Shown piece after piece: positions 35,152 to 44,627 of a stretch of DNA of 64,000 bases (positions are counted from its first letter, which is position 1; every line of letters starts with the position of its first letter). Source of the DNA: Lentinus brumalis. Its lineage: Eukaryota > Basidiomycota > Agaricomycetes > Polyporales > Polyporaceae. A program made the translations under genes and the position numbers. Below the pieces are notes generated by a model. It worked only from the letters and a program-made list of their open reading frames with translations, was not told the origin of the DNA and searched no databases. Where the stretch lies: NCBI GenBank assembly GCA_001792895.1, contig MARA01000013.1, positions 620,001-684,000 on the forward strand. The letters run 5' to 3'.

Positions 35152-36270
35152 CTACGCAGCGCCGATGTCCTCCAACTCATGTGGAAGAACCGGCACCCCA
35201 ACGCGGCCTGCTGCCTCCTCGTTGTCGTAGAAAGCTTGCGCCCCCTGTAGGCTCTTGAACGCCTTGACGAATCGACCAGGGTGGTTGCCTGCCATCAGAT
35301 ATGTGGTGGACCTGGAGCCATCAGTACAGTGGCGGTCATACTGGCACAGAAGTACTCACTTGTCGAGATACACGCCGGGGACAGCACCGCGGATGACTGC
35401 ATATGCCCGCCCTTCGCTGACAACGATGGACGATGTAGTCGTCGTCGCAATCGAGCGGGTATTTGTGCGCGGAGTGTCTGCGACGTCGGGGGCTTGCTGC
35501 GTAGCCTTCGAGCGCGATCCTGAGGCGTTCGACGATGGAGGTGCGGGTCGCAGGATGCTAGAGGAGGCTTGAAGCGCAAGACAGCGGGCCTTCCCAGGGA
35601 TGGAGCTCCCAGCCTGAGTCATGGCATCCCAGTCGACGACATCGTACTGCGATGGTTGCGCGAGCTTGCGTGATGGCGAACGAGTTGGGGAATGGGTAGG
35701 GGAAGAGGGAGCACTGACGAAGGTGGAGGACGATGCGGAGCTCGAGGGCGACGAAGGCGGAGGAGATGGGGTCGAACGAGGTGATGGCGGAGCCGGTGAA
35801 GTCTCGAATGTTGCCGGAGTACCGTTCAGCGGCGCCGGCTCATCGTACAGCTCCGGGTGAGTCAAGATGGGCTCGCGCATGGTGGGCGGAGTCCAACTGT
35901 GGCCGGGTGTATGCCCGGGGCCGTTCACCCATCCTGCATAGGCTTCCTCGAGCGTCCTGTACGACTTGAAGGCGTTGTTTCTGTACCCGCCGATCATGCA
36001 TACAACGGTCCCCCTAGACTCCCCGATGTATGACTATTCAAGAAATGAGCAGATAACGACGTACCAGTTGAAAAATATGCCTATGCATCGCCCTCGCCAA
36101 ACCACGTACACCTTGAACCTCTTGCCCCGCCCCTCCGGCTGTCCGATGGGGATCAGGATCCCGTGGTCGTCGTAGATCGGAGTCGGCCCAATGCCGCGGG
36201 CGACTTCATTGTAGTACCTGATCTCATCAGGGTCGCGATCTTGCTCCTTCTTCCTCTCCTTGCGAGCCAT
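35152..36270 (-). CDS. Protein with two RNase H1 N-terminal (viroplasmin-like) domains, 339 aa
   Basis: Exons 36270-36065, 36013-35360 and 35311-35152 (51 and 48 bp introns) give 340 codons in frame. Residues about 52-97 read VYVVWRGRCIGIFFNW then GGYRNNAFKSYRTLEEAYAGW, the fold that in RNase H1 binds RNA-DNA hybrids and also occurs in caulimovirus viroplasmin. A second, weaker copy at about 271-318 reads AYAVIRGAVPGVYLDK then GRFVKAFKSLQGAQAFY. Between them is a Ser/Pro-rich linker. No RNase H catalytic domain is present. It sits in the KDZ element and shares a 200 bp divergent promoter with the large acidic protein gene. A role in hybrid or structured nucleic-acid binding is inferred from the domain only. 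Confidence 0.75.
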
Positions 36271-36470
36271 ACGGAGACCGCAGATTCGATTGAGTAGAGG
36301 AGAGGCTAGGAATGGGGAGGAGTCGAGCTGGGCGTATTAGAAAGAGGCCTCGGGAATCGCCCGGGCGCCAACCTGGCCAGGAAACACGAACTGTCACATC
36401 GTGTGTCACATGTGCATGTCTCGACGCGTCCTCGGAGTCTGTCCATACGCTTATTCCTTCTACTATAACG
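36271..36470. promoter_or_regulatory. Second divergent promoter of the KDZ element
   Basis: 200 bp between the starts of the double-domain gene and the acidic protein gene. No clear TATA. An upstream in-frame start at 36312 exists but would cover the promoter, so I prefer 36471. Confidence 0.45.
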
Positions 36471-39400
36471 ATGCTCTCCAACGTCGACCTACAAATCGTC
36501 GAAATTCAGCCGCAGAAGTACCACTCTTCTGTCCCCACCCGCAACCGCAGGAACAGGCGCAGACACAAAACTGGGGGTAAACCCGGCCAACCACCGACTT
36601 TCACTGGCCAGCGGCACCTCTACCTCCTCGCCAACCTAGAAGCCTTCCGAGCCACGAAAGGTGCGCATCAAATTGAGAAGAACAAGTTCTGGGTCCGGTT
36701 CTACGGAGACTACTGGGAGAGGTTCCATTGGCGGCTGCCGCTCGATCGCGACCCGAGCCCGGACGACATTTGGCCGGACGACAAGGAGCTCACGGAGGAG
36801 GAGGAAGCCGAGAAGACGAGGGTGCTGGTGAGGTTGAAAAAGGTACGCATAAGCTATCTTCTCGTACGCGGCTCGTCTGACATCTTGCAGCAATTAAAAT
36901 CTTCCTTGCGCAACCTCGACAATGCACGCATCCGGAAGGAGAAGAATCCCTGGAGCCCGCTTTTTGCCTCCATCAACCGGGTGGCAACCTCCAGTCCTCC
37001 CCGTCAGCTCGCAGACTGGCAGCTCTACATGGAGGAGAATGGCGACGAAATTCAACGCATCTTCGCGGAGCGTTGGCCAGGCGCCGGCCTCAACCGCGAT
37101 CACGCTTTAGCATTCCGCGGGCTAATCGCCCGCGAGCTGCTCGAGACCGAGTCTGTCGAGCGGAAGGCCGCACTGAAGGCGGAGTGCATCAGACGGCACA
37201 AGGAGGACCTCCGGACGCATTCCTTGAAGGAGATCCCCCATGCACTCCAAGACAAGGAGCAACAATTGCTGTAAGTACTTACCACGTTTGCCCGCACCAC
37301 ACACACAGAGCTCATTCCGTACGGCAGCGCGAGGCAAGAGCTGACCGCCGCTGTTCAGCCCTTGCTCGAGCTGATCTCTGAATATACGGGCTTCTATTGC
37401 ACGCTTATTGCTGGAGCCCCGCTGTTGGAGGGCAAACAGGAGTTCCAAATTAAGATGTGAGTACGCCTTGTCATCTTCGATTGAACCCCGCTAATCTCAC
37501 ATCGACCTAGCATGCACGCTGGGAAGACAAACGGCCCCACGCCTCTCTACTGGAGCCAGTTCGAAGGCGATCAGTTTCTCAACAGCGTGGTGATGTCCTT
37601 CACGCGCTTCCTCTCACATACCAAAGGTACGTTTGATCATTTCGTCTTCAGTACTTGTCCCAGAAATACTCATGAACTCTCAGAGTATCAAGATCGTCAA
37701 GCTGCCCTCACTACAGAGCAGACTGACGAAACGTCTTCGACGACGACCCCTGCACCTGGCACATCGTCCTCTACGCCCGCGCCCTCCGACCTCGCCCTTC
37801 CTCTGTCTGCACCCACCGCTGGCGGTAAGCAAAGTCGGCGTTCAAGTGCGACCAAAGGCAAGCGTCGGAAGCCTCAGCAGAAGCGTCGTCGAACCAACGC
37901 AGGTGCAGATCCGGAGATGACGGAGGAGGAGGAGGCAGAGGAGGAGGAGGCAGAGGAGGAGGAGGACGACGAGGACGATGACAATGACGAGGATGAGGAG
38001 GAGGAGGACGAGGATGAGGACGAGGGCCGTCTTGAAGAGGGAGGAGACCCTTGGGATCTCTCGACACCAGATGACCAGCTCACGGTGGGCGGGTTGAAGG
38101 ACAAGGGTGAGGGCGAGGAGGACGAGGACGAAGAAGACGAGGAGGATCCGCCAACCGAAGAAGAGCTGGGGCTGAACGAGGCGGTCCGCGCGGAGCTGGC
38201 GATGCTCAGCGTCCGTGCCAGGCGTATTCGGCTATGGCAGCTTTCGACGCTGTCCGACTACGACCTCCAGGGCGTCAACATGCGCGCGAGGAACGCCGCA
38301 GCGATGCGCGCGATCGACGAGGCAGCCGGAATCTTCAAGCCAGCCGCGAAGAAGGTCCCCAAGCCGCGCCCCGTCAAGGCTGGCACCATCCCGCAGCGTC
38401 GCTCATCACGGCTCACCAAGTCTACCGTCCCCGGCGCCGGCGAGCCCATCACAGAGGCTGGTGACCAGGTCCAAGACCGCATCAACCCCGACACCAACCC
38501 CGTTCACACAGATCCCCCACATGAGTCGCGCGTCGAGCCCCTCGACAACGTCCACACTGAGCCGCGCGATGAGCTCCTCGACGATGTCCGCGCTGAGCCG
38601 CGCGCTGAGCTCCTCGACGATGTCCGCGCTGAGCCGCGCGCTGAGCCCCTCGATGACGTGCGGGCTGAGCTGCGTGCTGAGCCCCTCGACGACGTGCGCG
38701 CTGAGCCGCGTGCTGAGCTGCGCGATGAGCCCCTCGACGACGTCCGCGCTGAGCCCTGCGCTGAGCCCCGCGACGAACCCCGAGACAACCCCGCCACAGG
38801 AGCCCACGTCGACGGACTCAACCCTCCCCGCTGCGACAACGCCCGCCCTCCAACACCAGCTAAAAACGATCGGCCCCTGCGAGCTGAGCATGCGATGGAG
38901 GTTCCGGCAAATGACGAGACATGCGAGGAGGACGGAGATCCGGAGACCCGGATGCCGCGTACCCCTCATGAACCCACACACAACACAGACCGCGAAACCC
39001 AGACATCAGCGGCTCTGCAGTGGGGTCACGGCAGCGCTGCCCTCGACCCAAACCCGGTCGTCGTCAAGGACAGCTGGCCCACGTGGGTGAAGGACGGTTA
39101 CGATGAGCTCACTCGCGTCGACCATGGGGCGGACTTCACCCGTGCAGTTGGATGGTGGACGACTCTGGAACGTGCGTACAAGTGGCAGAGCAGCGTAAGT
39201 CCCAGCCCTGTATACGATCATCATGCCACTGACATAGGTGCTTTCTAACCATCAGCGCTCGGGGCTGGGGACACATGGCCGACCACCTGCAGTGCGTCAC
39301 TGGCTCCAGATAAACCGCCGTGAATATCACAAGAGACCTCCCATCGACAGCGAGCAGGAGTTCTCGAAGTCATGGTGGGAGTGGTGGACATCGTTGCAGC

Positions 39401-39740
39401 CAGACTGGAGAGAGTTAGATGCTCAAGGGCGGCCTAAGGCAAATGGGACCATGGGTGACGATTGGGAGACCCTAACTCGCCCGGGCTTGAACGGCTTGCT
39501 GATCGTGCTGCTGTCTCTCTTGTGGTGGAGGGAGATAGCGACACAGGCCACACAGGCCGACTGGGATCAGGCTGCATGCGACGTCGCCTGGGTCATGATG
39601 CACATGGCGCACGCTGTCAGGTATGTACAATTTGCTTCTGTTCGCCTCCTGCAATAGTACTGACTGCTCCTATCAGTGGGAAGCGTTCAGGAGAGTCTCC
39701 GCCAGCCACCACATCAAAGAAGCGGTCCCGCCGCTGCTGA
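36471..39740 (+). CDS. Large acidic repeat protein of KDZ element, 7 exons, 978 aa
   Basis: Exons 36471-36842, 36891-37270, 37328-37456, 37511-37626, 37684-39194, 39256-39620, 39677-39740, total 2937 bp in frame. The N-terminal 330 residues look folded, with WERFHWRLPLD and PLYWSQFEGDQFLNSVVMSF. A Glu/Asp run follows (about 37915-38030), then a second acidic patch. Next comes a 12-residue repeat, ELLDDVRAEPRA and variants, six or so times (38525-38785). The C-terminal 170 residues are conserved-looking, with SWWEWWTSLQPDWR and GLNGLLIVLLSLLWW, and a basic tail. Similar WW-rich C-termini occur in uncharacterised basidiomycete proteins, in my recollection. Function unknown; position inside the KDZ ends suggests transposon cargo. 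Its last part (from 39346) is copied at 42789-43183. Confidence 0.7.
38525..38785 (+). repeat. 36 bp coding repeat (12-residue unit) in the acidic protein
   Basis: Successive units read roughly E(L/P)LDDVRAEPRA. Unit length is 36 bp, with two longer variants of 48 bp. The sequence identity of neighbouring units suggests recent slippage. Confidence 0.8.
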
Positions 39741-40168
39741 AGTTCTCGCCCATCCTCATACTTCCCTGTCACTGTATTAGATAGCAGTCTCAAGTTATCT
39801 AATAATAGTGTCATCATCAGTGTCTTGTTGGACTTGCCCCGAAAATGTAGCACCTATATTGATGCACTTACTCGACTCAACAACGATGTTACTTCACTTA
39901 CTTAGCCACATCAGTGAAGTCTGTACTTACCCAATTCTTACAATCTTACGTACTGTAGGCGACCGATTACTGACTTGCCTTTACTCGTTACAAGTTTGTA
40001 GTGATGTCCTGCTAATGCCGATACTTACTCTGATTACTTACCTGATTTTACTATCCCAATGCAGACCTATCCTTGGCACTACCTGCCTTTTCCAGGACAC
40101 ATCCCAGTGGTACCAGCTCAAACAGGCAGCCTGCCGACATGCCGGTAGCCATGAATCACCATCCCGGG
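39741..40168. other. KDZ right subterminal region
   Basis: Non-coding. It is rich in TACTTAC-like words (about 39860-40050) and lower in GC than its surroundings. Confidence 0.5.
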
Positions 40169-40335
40169 GGCTCCTACTGCATTTGGAAGGGTGCCGACGA
40201 TGCCGACGAAGACCCGGGGAGGTACTACGGACTCCCCGGGGCGCCCATGTGGCTGTACGCACCAGCCGGTACGTGTTGCAATAGCGGCCAGGCTAAAAAC
40301 CGTCCGTTGTTGCAATATTGTTACAACAGCAGCTG
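40169..40335 (-). repeat. KDZ right terminal inverted repeat
   Basis: Imperfect reverse complement of 27484-27650. A second copy lies at 43612-43778 within the tandem duplication. Confidence 0.8.
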
Positions 40336-40342
40336 CATGATG
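40336..40342. repeat. KDZ target-site duplication, right
   Basis: CATGATG, same as 27477-27483. Confidence 0.85.
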
Positions 40343-40914
40343 GGTATATGATCGGTACCCATTGGTTACGTCCGAATATGCCTCTCGAGCTGCAGGAGAG
40401 AGCAATCTGTAAAATTTGCGGAGAGTGTGAAACTATGTCTCACATTATCCTGGACTGCAATGCAATTGGTCAGAAAGAAATATGGAGACTGTTAAAGGAC
40501 CTCTGGTCACACACTAGGGCGAAATGGTATGATCCATGCTTGGGTACAATTGTAGGCGCAGCCTGCGCGGTCTACAGGAAAGGGGACGGAACACGTCAGG
40601 CGGCGACGGAAAGCCTATGGTGCATCCTGAGTACGGAAGCACTGCATCTCATCTGGAGGATGCGATGTGAGCGAATCATACAGAATGAGGGAACTGAATT
40701 CACGACGGCAGAGATTACTAACCGGTTCTATGCAACGATTGAGTCCAGACTAAACCTTGACAGGAGGACGGCGGCCATGGCAAAAGGCAAGAAATCTCTC
40801 AAGCCGCAGGATGTTGAGAGAATTTGGTCACCTATTATCGAAAACAGTCATGAGCTCTGCCCGAAGTGGGTAGTGGACAGCGGGGTTTTAGTGGGTATTA
40901 AGTGCGGGAAGTGA
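40343..40914 (+). pseudogene. LINE1 ORF2 C-terminal part
   Basis: Continues ORF2 after the KDZ insertion: YMIGTHWLRPNMPLELQ, then a zinc motif CKICGECETMSHIILDC (CX2CX7HX4C, about 40408-40458) found at the C-terminus of Tad-like ORF2 proteins, then about 150 residues ending VLVGIKCGK. This part has no frame break of its own. It is repeated at 43786-44357. Confidence 0.88.
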
Positions 40915-41171
40915 GGAGGTACGCCAGCCGGTCTGACGCACCTCCTCACCTCTCGCGCTTCGAGTCCCACACAACGTGCGTAAAAGCATTTCCTCGCGGT
41001 GGAAAACACTATTTATTAGTGGTCCGCCCTAGGCTACTGGCCTGGGACGGACTACTTAGCGTATCCGGCTGAATTCTCCAGCCACGAACTGTACGACAAG
41101 CCCTAATGGGGACTAATGCGGTTCAGGATAATTTAACGCTCCACCAAAAAAAAAAAAAAAAAAAAAAAAAA
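40915..41171 (+). other. LINE1 3' untranslated region and poly(A)
   Basis: About 230 bp, then 26 A residues at 41146-41171. Confidence 0.9.
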
Positions 41172-41184
41172 GAGTCGGGAGAGC
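41171..41184. repeat. LINE1 target-site duplication, right
   Basis: AGAGTCGGGAGAGC, same as 14828-14841. Its first A merges with the tail. Copied again at 44614-44627. Confidence 0.9.
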
Positions 41185-42788
41185 TGCCCGTGTCTGCAGG
41201 GTGGGAGTAACTGTACAAGATGCATCAGGGTGCGATATATAAGCTTTTCGAAGAATATAAGCCTAAGGACTCGGGGGTCTGCAATATGGAGCAGGCAAGG
41301 CGGGACTGTGGACGTGGACGACAACCTCGGGATGCATTTCAGGGCAGGCCGCATCAGCACCGCCCTGCCACGCAAACGTCAATACAGCACGGATTCTACA
41401 TACGACGAACACGGGCGATGTCGATAACCTGCTCGCGAAGCCTCTCCGACTCGGAGAGCAGACGGGTACTGTCATTCCCGTAGCACTCTCCTCCAGCAAG
41501 ACCACTGGCGTATATTCCTTGCATGGTCGACCATCTAAGCCTTCTCTTTGAGTGCAGGCCTCAGCGAGATCGTGGGCCCGCGATCGCGGTGCTTCCCAGT
41601 CCCCTCCCATGTCCAAAACAAGCACGTCGGTGCTGTCTGCCCAGCTCTGTTGAACCGGACATGGAAATCCGTCTCTAGTCAGCACACCGCACAGACGACT
41701 CGGATGCATAAATGCGGACCATACCGGTTAGTTGCTCACCTCCCCTGTAGTCGCCGCATCTGAGTTGACGATCCGTCGTCTCCATTTCAGGGCCTGCCCA
41801 ACCTGCCTCTCACCAGCTCGTGGTTCGCCCAATCCTGGGAGAGGTACACGTACGTGTTCCTCGTCTTGACACTGCGCCGCAGAACAAACCGTACTGACGC
41901 GTCCTATCATCGGAGTCCCAGCATCCCGGTTCCGCATTGATACCTGGCGCGAGTAAGCTTGCATGCCATGCCATTCCAGCGTTACGGTCCCACCTAGACT
42001 TCCGTCGTGGGTTGGGCTTCCAGGTTCCGCACGACTTCGATAGCCTGCGGACCTTCCGGAAGAGATGCGCAGGATAGAGGTATGGGTGGAGGCTGATTTC
42101 GTAGAAGTGCGCCGGAATGATATCGCGTCATCGACAGGTGACTTGTACGGCAAGATGCGCATTAGCTGACGGCCGAGATCAGCAGTCGCTCGCAGCCCGC
42201 ATACATAGTAATTGAACATACTTTGCTTACCTCTTGAGGGAGACAGCGGAGCGTGCAGCCATCAACGAGAGAGGCGACTGGGAGGGCCACCGTAGCTAAC
42301 GAGGCAGATATGCAGGCTGTCCTGTCGAGGTATAGACAACTCCGTGCAGTCCAAGTCACCATGAACGTCGGTTGTAATTCTCATCAACGTCGAGTTCGCC
42401 TCGAGTTTGGGGTGCGTGTGCATGCAGGTCGACGTCAAGGCTATCGTGATGTTTCTCTATAGAAATAGGTCACCAGGCTCTAGCGAATGACGCGACATCC
42501 TGCGTGACTGAGTTAGAATGCGGGGGATGGGTCTGTGAGGATGAACCAACGCACCCGAGCTCACTTCATTTGCACGCGAGCCAGCAGCATCGCGGGGTCA
42601 CGTAGAGACGTGTTCGGAGAGTAGCACCTGTATGTATCAAGCACTGACACAGATGAATATGACGGGAACGTTTCAACCCTCTGTCGCGATGTACCTGCAA
42701 CCGAATCGGACTACCAGCTCGCTCGAGCCCATGCGCGGGCTGGATGTCACTTGCTCCAACGTGAAAGACTACGTCCGTATCGTCATTG
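41185..42788. other. Unit 1 tail segment, first copy
   Basis: Resumes unit 1 after LINE1 and aligns with 61840-63404 of unit 2. Frames on both strands (for example minus 41728-42219, 163 codons) are not preserved in unit 2. On the minus strand VLVLDMGGDWE and EYTPVVLLEES recur in diverged form in unit 2, so a decayed gene is likely. I cannot name it. Confidence 0.4.
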
Positions 42789-43183
42789 GACAGCGAGCAG
42801 GAGTTCTCGAAGTCATGGTGGGAGTGGTGGACATCGTTGCAGCCAGACTGGAGAGAGTTAGATGCTCAAGGGCGGCCTAAGGCAAATGGGACCATGGGTG
42901 ACGATTGGGAGACCCTAACTCGCCCGGGCTTGAACGGCTTGCTGATCGTGCTGCTGTCTCTCTTGTGGTGGAGGGAGATAGCGACACAGGCCACACAGGC
43001 CGACTGGGATCAGGCTGCATGCGACGTCGCCTGGGTCATGATGCACATGGCGCACGCTGTCAGGTATGTACAATTTGCTTCTGTTCGCCTCCTGCAATAG
43101 TACTGACTGCTCCTATCAGTGGGAAGCGTTCAGGAGAGTCTCCGCCAGCCACCACATCAAAGAAGCGGTCCCGCCGCTGCTGA
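42789..43183 (+). pseudogene. Duplicated 3' end of KDZ acidic protein gene
   Basis: Copy of 39346-39740, lacking the first 850 or so codons and any promoter. Confidence 0.85.
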
Positions 43184-43785
43184 AGTTCTCGCCCATCCTC
43201 ATACTTCCCTGTCACTGTATTAGATAGCAGTCTCAAGTTATCTAATAATAGTGTCATCATCAGTGTCTTGTTGGACTTGCCCCGAAAATGTAGCACCTAT
43301 ATTGATGCACTTACTCGACTCAACAACGATGTTACTTCACTTACTTAGCCACATCAGTGAAGTCTGTACTTACCCAATTCTTACAATCTTACGTACTGTA
43401 GGCGACCGATTACTGACTTGCCTTTACTCGTTACAAGTTTGTAGTGATGTCCTGCTAATGCCGATACTTACTCTGATTACTTACCTGATTTTACTATCCC
43501 AATGCAGACCTATCCTTGGCACTACCTGCCTTTTCCAGGACACATCCCAGTGGTACCAGCTCAAACAGGCAGCCTGCCGACATGCCGGTAGCCATGAATC
43601 ACCATCCCGGGGGCTCCTACTGCATTTGGAAGGGTGCCGACGATGCCGACGAAGACCCGGGGAGGTACTACGGACTCCCCGGGGCGCCCATGTGGCTGTA
43701 CGCACCAGCCGGTACGTGTTGCAATAGCGGCCAGGCTAAAAACCGTCCGTTGTTGCAATATTGTTACAACAGCAGCTGCATGATG

Positions 43786-44357
43786 GGTATATGATCGGTA
43801 CCCATTGGTTACGTCCGAATATGCCTCTCGAGCTGCAGGAGAGAGCAATCTGTAAAATTTGCGGAGAGTGTGAAACTATGTCTCACATTATCCTGGACTG
43901 CAATGCAATTGGTCAGAAAGAAATATGGAGACTGTTAAAGGACCTCTGGTCACACACTAGGGCGAAATGGTATGATCCATGCTTGGGTACAATTGTAGGC
44001 GCAGCCTGCGCGGTCTACAGGAAAGGGGACGGAACACGTCAGGCGGCGACGGAAAGCCTATGGTGCATCCTGAGTACGGAAGCACTGCATCTCATCTGGA
44101 GGATGCGATGTGAGCGAATCATACAGAATGAGGGAACTGAATTCACGACGGCAGAGATTACTAACCGGTTCTATGCAACGATTGAGTCCAGACTAAACCT
44201 TGACAGGAGGACGGCGGCCATGGCAAAAGGCAAGAAATCTCTCAAGCCGCAGGATGTTGAGAGAATTTGGTCACCTATTATCGAAAACAGTCATGAGCTC
44301 TGCCCGAAGTGGGTAGTGGACAGCGGGGTTTTAGTGGGTATTAAGTGCGGGAAGTGA
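43786..44357 (+). pseudogene. Duplicated LINE1 ORF2 C-terminus
   Basis: Copy of 40343-40914 with the same zinc motif, followed by a copy of the 3' untranslated region and poly(A). Confidence 0.85.
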
Positions 44358-44627
44358 GGAGGTACGCCAGCCGGTCTGACGCACCTCCTCACCTCTCGCG
44401 CTTCGAGTCCCACACAACGTGCGTAAAAGCATTTCCTCGCGGTGGAAAACACTATTTATTAGTGGTCCGCCCTAGGCTACTGGCCTGGGACGGACTACTT
44501 AGCGTATCCGGCTGAATTCTCCAGCCACGAACTGTACGACAAGCCCTAATGGGGACTAATGCGGTTCAGGATAATTTAACGCTCCACCAAAAAAAAAAAA
44601 AAAAAAAAAAAAAAGAGTCGGGAGAGC

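Larger units (their letters stand above)
27484..40335. mobile_element. KDZ DNA transposon with TET/JBP and other cargo (12,852 bp)
   Basis: Both ends start CA and carry imperfect inverted repeats of about 165 bp that share TATTGCAACAACG and TATTGCAACACGTACCGG. The element is flanked by CATGATG. Inside are a KDZ transposase with CxC2 cysteine cluster (-), a TET/JBP dioxygenase (+), a small broken gene (+), a double RNase H1-N-domain gene (-) and a large acidic protein gene (+). Gene order and divergent pairs, and the TIRs enclosing all five, argue they move together. TET/JBP genes in Agaricomycetes are known to be linked to KDZ transposons; this is a clear case with both ends and target duplication visible. 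Confidence 0.9.
14842..41171 (+). mobile_element. LINE1: Tad-like non-LTR retrotransposon, split by KDZ element
   Basis: Boundaries are set by the 14 bp target duplication and the 26-A tail. Without the KDZ insertion (27484-40335) and one 7 bp duplicate it is about 13.5 kb: a leader of about 4.6 kb, ORF1 (gag-like with CCHC knuckle), ORF2 (endonuclease, reverse transcriptase, RNase H, C-terminal zinc motif), a 3' untranslated region and poly(A). ORF2 has several frame breaks, so this copy is dead. The leader is unusually long, and a second hidden insertion within it cannot be excluded. Order of domains and the C-terminal CX2CX7HX4C motif fit the fungal Tad1 group. Confidence 0.85.
39346..42788. 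repeat. 3443 bp tandem duplication, copy 1
   Basis: Directly followed by an apparently identical copy at 42789-46231. It spans the end of the KDZ acidic gene, the KDZ right end, the LINE1 3' part with its 26-A tail, and 1.6 kb of unit 1. Outside bases differ at both edges (C at 39345 against G at 42788; C at 46232 against G at 42789), so there is no microhomology at the junction. Confidence 0.92.

Noticed and set aside
36312..36470. N-terminal extension of the acidic protein from 36312
   Set aside because: It would run through the short divergent promoter, and the start at 36471 leaves a normal intergenic space.
38258..38981. Minus-strand Ser/Arg/Leu frames over the acidic repeat
   Set aside because: They are shadows of the 36 bp coding repeat on the plus strand.
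27484..40335. Host gene cluster inserted by chance between LINE fragments
   Set aside because: Inverted terminal repeats, a target duplication and exact restoration of the LINE frame show a single transposon.
42786..43100. New 104-codon gene at the duplication junction
   Set aside because: It is only the fused 3' exon of the KDZ acidic protein gene without promoter or start context.
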